This document shows positions 27,590 through 29,618 of a stretch of DNA of 29,618 nucleotides, piece after piece. Made by a program: the position numbers and the translations under genes. Below the pieces are notes generated by a model. The model saw nothing but the letters and a program-made list of their open reading frames with translations, made no database searches and was not told the origin of the DNA. Source of the DNA: Thalassiosira profunda (Eukaryota; Bacillariophyta; Thalassiosirophyceae; Thalassiosirales; Thalassiosiraceae); the NCBI GenBank assembly GCA_036939355.1, contig JALLAP010000059.1, positions 1 through 29,618 on the forward strand, in the 5' to 3' direction. How positions within the stretch are numbered: position 1 is the first letter of the stretch; each line of letters opens with the position of its first letter.

Positions 27590-28450
27590 TCAACTCTCCT
27601 TCGACGCCTCTGCCACCCCCATTCCCCCCTCCCGGCTCCCCCCGTCCTTCGCCAACGCCGCTGCCCGCAGCCCCTCCACCTCCCCCTCTAACCCCTCGAG
27701 CGCCCGCCCCAGCCGCCGGTTCTTGTCCACCAGCGATTCCCATCGCCTGGCCAATCCCTCCAGTTTGCCGGCGCTGTGCGTCTGCTCCTCCATCCGCGTG
27801 GCATTGATGCCGTCGACCGTCCGGCGCTGCCGCTCCACCGCCGCGGCGGTGGGATTCACGTATTGCGTCTCCAGTTGGGAGGCGTAATTTGTAAATCGCG
27901 CCGGCGTCTCGAGTTGTTGGTGCATCTCCAAATTGACCAATCGGAGGCGCTCCTGCTCCAATCGGATTTTGGAGGTGGCCACCGACGTCCGGAGGTTGGA
28001 CAGCAGCGCCTCCGCGTCGGCAGCGTCGGCCCCGTCCTCGGCCATGGGATCGGGGCGGGTGATGGTAAAGCGCTCGGTGGGCATCGCACTGTCGTCGCCC
28101 GCTTCCCTGCGGGCCGCGAGGGAGGCATATGCCTCCGCGGCCAGCGGAGCACGGGCCCCAAAATCCGCAGATCCATCCACAGCGGCGCTGGCAGGCAGCA
28201 GCTGCCCCAGCGAGGGGTGCTCCCCCAATTCCCCGCCGCCGCCAATGTTGGGCTGCCTCTGGATTTGCTCGGCCGCGACGTGCTGCAACTCCTCCTCGAT
28301 GAGAGACAGCGCGTAGTTCTCGTAGTTGGGATCGAGGTGCTCCACGTACGGGAGCGCATCGAGGACGACCCCCGAGGAGGAGGATGCGGCCGCCGGGCGG
28401 TCGCCGCCGTCGCCGTGGACCACGAGGGCCGTCTCGTTAGGAGGGTTCAT
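27590..28450 (-). CDS. Pre-mRNA-splicing factor SPF27 (BCAS2) homologue
   Basis: Single-exon gene of 286 aa from the ATG at 28450. Another in-frame ATG at 28528 would add 26 residues that look like UTR. The N-terminus has the family signature VVLDALPYVEHLDPNYENYA followed by SLIEEEL. The C-terminal half is coiled coil with the typical end NATRMEEQT...ARRWESLVDKNRRLGRALEGL, parallel to the SKNYEIE region of human BCAS2. SPF27 is a core subunit of the Prp19/NineTeen complex that activates the spliceosome, which fits an intron-bearing genome. An Ala/Gly-rich acidic insertion (about 75-150) makes it longer than human BCAS2 (225 aa). The extreme C-terminus (KDGGSREGGMGVAEASKES) looks disordered. 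Confidence 0.82.
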   Translation of the reverse strand: MNPPNETALVVHGDGGDRPAAASSSSGVVLDALPYVEHLDPNYENYALSLIEEELQHVAAEQIQRQPNIGGGGELGEHPSLGQLLPASAAVDGSADFGARAPLAAEAYASLAARREAGDDSAMPTERFTITRPDPMAEDGADAADAEALLSNLRTSVATSKIRLEQERLRLVNLEMHQQLETPARFTNYASQLETQYVNPTAAAVERQRRTVDGINATRMEEQTHSAGKLEGLARRWESLVDKNRRLGRALEGLEGEVEGLRAAALAKDGGSREGGMGVAEASKES

Positions 28451-28793
28451 CTTGGTTGGCTGTCTACTGTGGGTGTCGCGGGGGTTTAGCCGCCCAAATT
28501 TGGCTTTGGGGTACCAAATTGGCCTCATTTTCTATTTTTCTACCGAATAAACTACGTAGAAAGATAATGTCGATTTGTAACCCCATAGTTACACCCCGCC
28601 GCCAAAAAAATCTAAAACGAGCGCCAGGCAGAGGGAGAGGAGGAGCGCGAGCGAGCGCGAGAGGAGGCGTTGAGGTCGAGGTGTGCAACAACGAAGTGCC
28701 GCCAGCTCGTCCCATTGCCCGCGGCCCTTCTACCCCACCGGGATAGTTTGCAATCCCCATCGAGCGAGGCTGGGCGGCAGAAACAAGATTATC
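28451..28793. promoter_or_regulatory. Divergent region, SPF27 / methyltransferase
   Basis: A 343-bp gap. It holds an AT-rich island (28525-28620) with the palindrome CTACGTAG at 28552-28559 and the GTAAC/GTTAC inverted repeat soon after. A purine-rich GAGCGAG tract follows (28630-28680). No supported ORF or RNA gene is present. Confidence 0.45.
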
Positions 28794-29618
28794 ATGTCCC
28801 TGCGCCACGCACCGCGGTCGTCGTCCCCCAACCGGGACGAGGTATCAAAGGCCCTCTTCCCCGGCCACGGCTCGCCCCTGGCCGGCGGTCCGGCTAGTGG
28901 TCCTCCTGCCATTAGAATAAAGGGCGGCAGCAACTTACTTCATATGAAGATTGCGATGCTGCTATGGTTCACTGGATTGTTTATGTGGAGGAACTCGTTC
29001 CAAAATTCGCCGAGCATCGATACAGCGCCCAGCAACAAACGGCTATTGGCACGCGCGATCCAAAATGCGCCGATAGGCTCTTTGGGCCCCAACGGCAGCA
29101 ATCGACGCCGACTCCGCTACTACGATTCCCTCTTTTACAGCGCATTGCAGTACGGAGCCGACGCCGGCAATGTAATTGAAGTGGGATGCTCCTCGGATCC
29201 CTTCATTCAACATCTGGGATGGATCGACAGGAAGACGTGCTTGGCCCCTTACTTTATCGAATATAAGGATGGGAAAAGCAACGAAATCAACGACAAATTG
29301 TCCACCTCGTCGATTGCAAAGGTGAAGGCTGACTTCATGGAGTACGAGCTGCCCCACAACCAAACGTTCGATCTCCTACTGTGCAACCAGGTGCTGGAGC
29401 ACGTTCATGACCCGGCAGCGTTCATGAAAAAGCTGATCGCAACGGCAAAGACGTCCATCATTTCGGTGCCGCACAATTGGCCCAGCTGCGGTAAGGTGTG
29501 CAATCACCTGACGAATCGGATCACCTACGAAACGCTCCTGGAGTGGGGAAAACCACACAAGCCGATTTACAGGGGTGTCGTGACAGAGGACGGAACGAAG
29601 GACCCCCAAATGTCGCAG
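28794..29618 (+). CDS. Membrane-anchored SAM-dependent methyltransferase, 5' part
   Basis: The frame is open from the ATG at 28794 to the right edge (275 codons, no stop), so the C-terminus is missing. A Pro/Ser/Gly-rich cytosolic tail of about 50 residues leads to one hydrophobic segment (residues 53-65, IAMLLWFTGLFMW) with Lys before it, a type II signal anchor. The catalytic domain shows class I methyltransferase motifs: motif I NVIEVGCSSDPFI (about 127-138), where the usual second Gly is replaced by Ser, and post-II FDLLLCNQVLEHVHDPAAF. ISVPHNWPSCGKVC follows. The topology suggests Golgi or ER lumen and a secreted or glycan substrate (inference); the substrate is unknown. Confidence 0.82.
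   Translation, partial: MSLRHAPRSSSPNRDEVSKALFPGHGSPLAGGPASGPPAIRIKGGSNLLHMKIAMLLWFTGLFMWRNSFQNSPSIDTAPSNKRLLARAIQNAPIGSLGPNGSNRRRLRYYDSLFYSALQYGADAGNVIEVGCSSDPFIQHLGWIDRKTCLAPYFIEYKDGKSNEINDKLSTSSIAKVKADFMEYELPHNQTFDLLLCNQVLEHVHDPAAFMKKLIATAKTSIISVPHNWPSCGKVCNHLTNRITYETLLEWGKPHKPIYRGVVTEDGTKDPQMSQ

Noticed and set aside
1..29618. tRNA, rRNA, snoRNA or CRISPR-like arrays
   Set aside because: I looked for T-loop-like GGTTCGA contexts and spaced direct repeats; the few GGTTCGA/GGGTTCGA hits lie in coding sequence without cloverleaf arms, and no regular spaced repeats occur.

Overview
The window looks like nuclear DNA of a photosynthetic stramenopile, most likely a centric diatom close to Thalassiosira; that placement is inference from gene content. 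Supporting signs are short spliceosomal introns (62-362 bp, mostly GTGAGT donors and CAG acceptors), a helicase-associated (HA) repeat protein, a diatom-type plastid signal ending AGA-FAQ, a Tat-like thylakoid-lumen presequence, and a secreted Lys/Ser-rich protein with PTRKP repeats. I resolved 18 protein genes, two of them cut by the window edges, plus one small DNA transposon remnant. I found no RNA genes, CRISPR arrays or prokaryotic features.

Layout, left to right: 3' part of an HA-domain protein (+); putative thylakoid-lumen protein (-); a 304-bp pogo/mariner-type MITE; Cys/Gly-rich membrane protein (+); ArfGAP (-); TM9SF/nonaspanin (+); HxxxD acyltransferase (-); NIT1-type amidase (-); conserved unknown (+); SOF1/DCAF13 WD40 ribosome-biogenesis factor (-); DUS1-type tRNA-dihydrouridine synthase with a CCCH finger (+); ketopantoate reductase (-); a 2Fe-2S thioredoxin-like/DCC double protein (+); an eight-exon secreted Lys/Ser/PTRKP/Cys-rich protein resembling silica-associated diatom proteins (-); a 1091-aa disordered polylysine protein (+); a PHD-PHD-CXXC chromatin reader (-); a MYND protein with an apparent one-base frameshift (+); the splicing factor SPF27/BCAS2 (-); and a membrane-anchored SAM methyltransferase (+, open at the right edge).

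Orientation alternates almost perfectly: 16 of 17 neighbouring pairs are on opposite strands, giving compact shared promoters (197-707 bp) and tail-to-tail gaps as short as 5 bp. Housekeeping themes are RNA and ribosome biology (SOF1, DUS1, SPF27), Golgi/membrane traffic (ArfGAP, TM9SF), and metabolism (NIT1, ketopantoate reductase, acyltransferase).

Two assembly artefacts lie inside genes. At 11855 and 24934 a single N separates two exact 72-bp copies, and removing 73 bp restores full reading frames in both cases. Two other genes (starting near 10927 and at 26152) look as if one base is missing. Standard gene callers would probably misannotate all four. The most interesting biology is the 18541-20023 gene, its divergent polylysine neighbour, and the fused redox ORF at 17142-18368.
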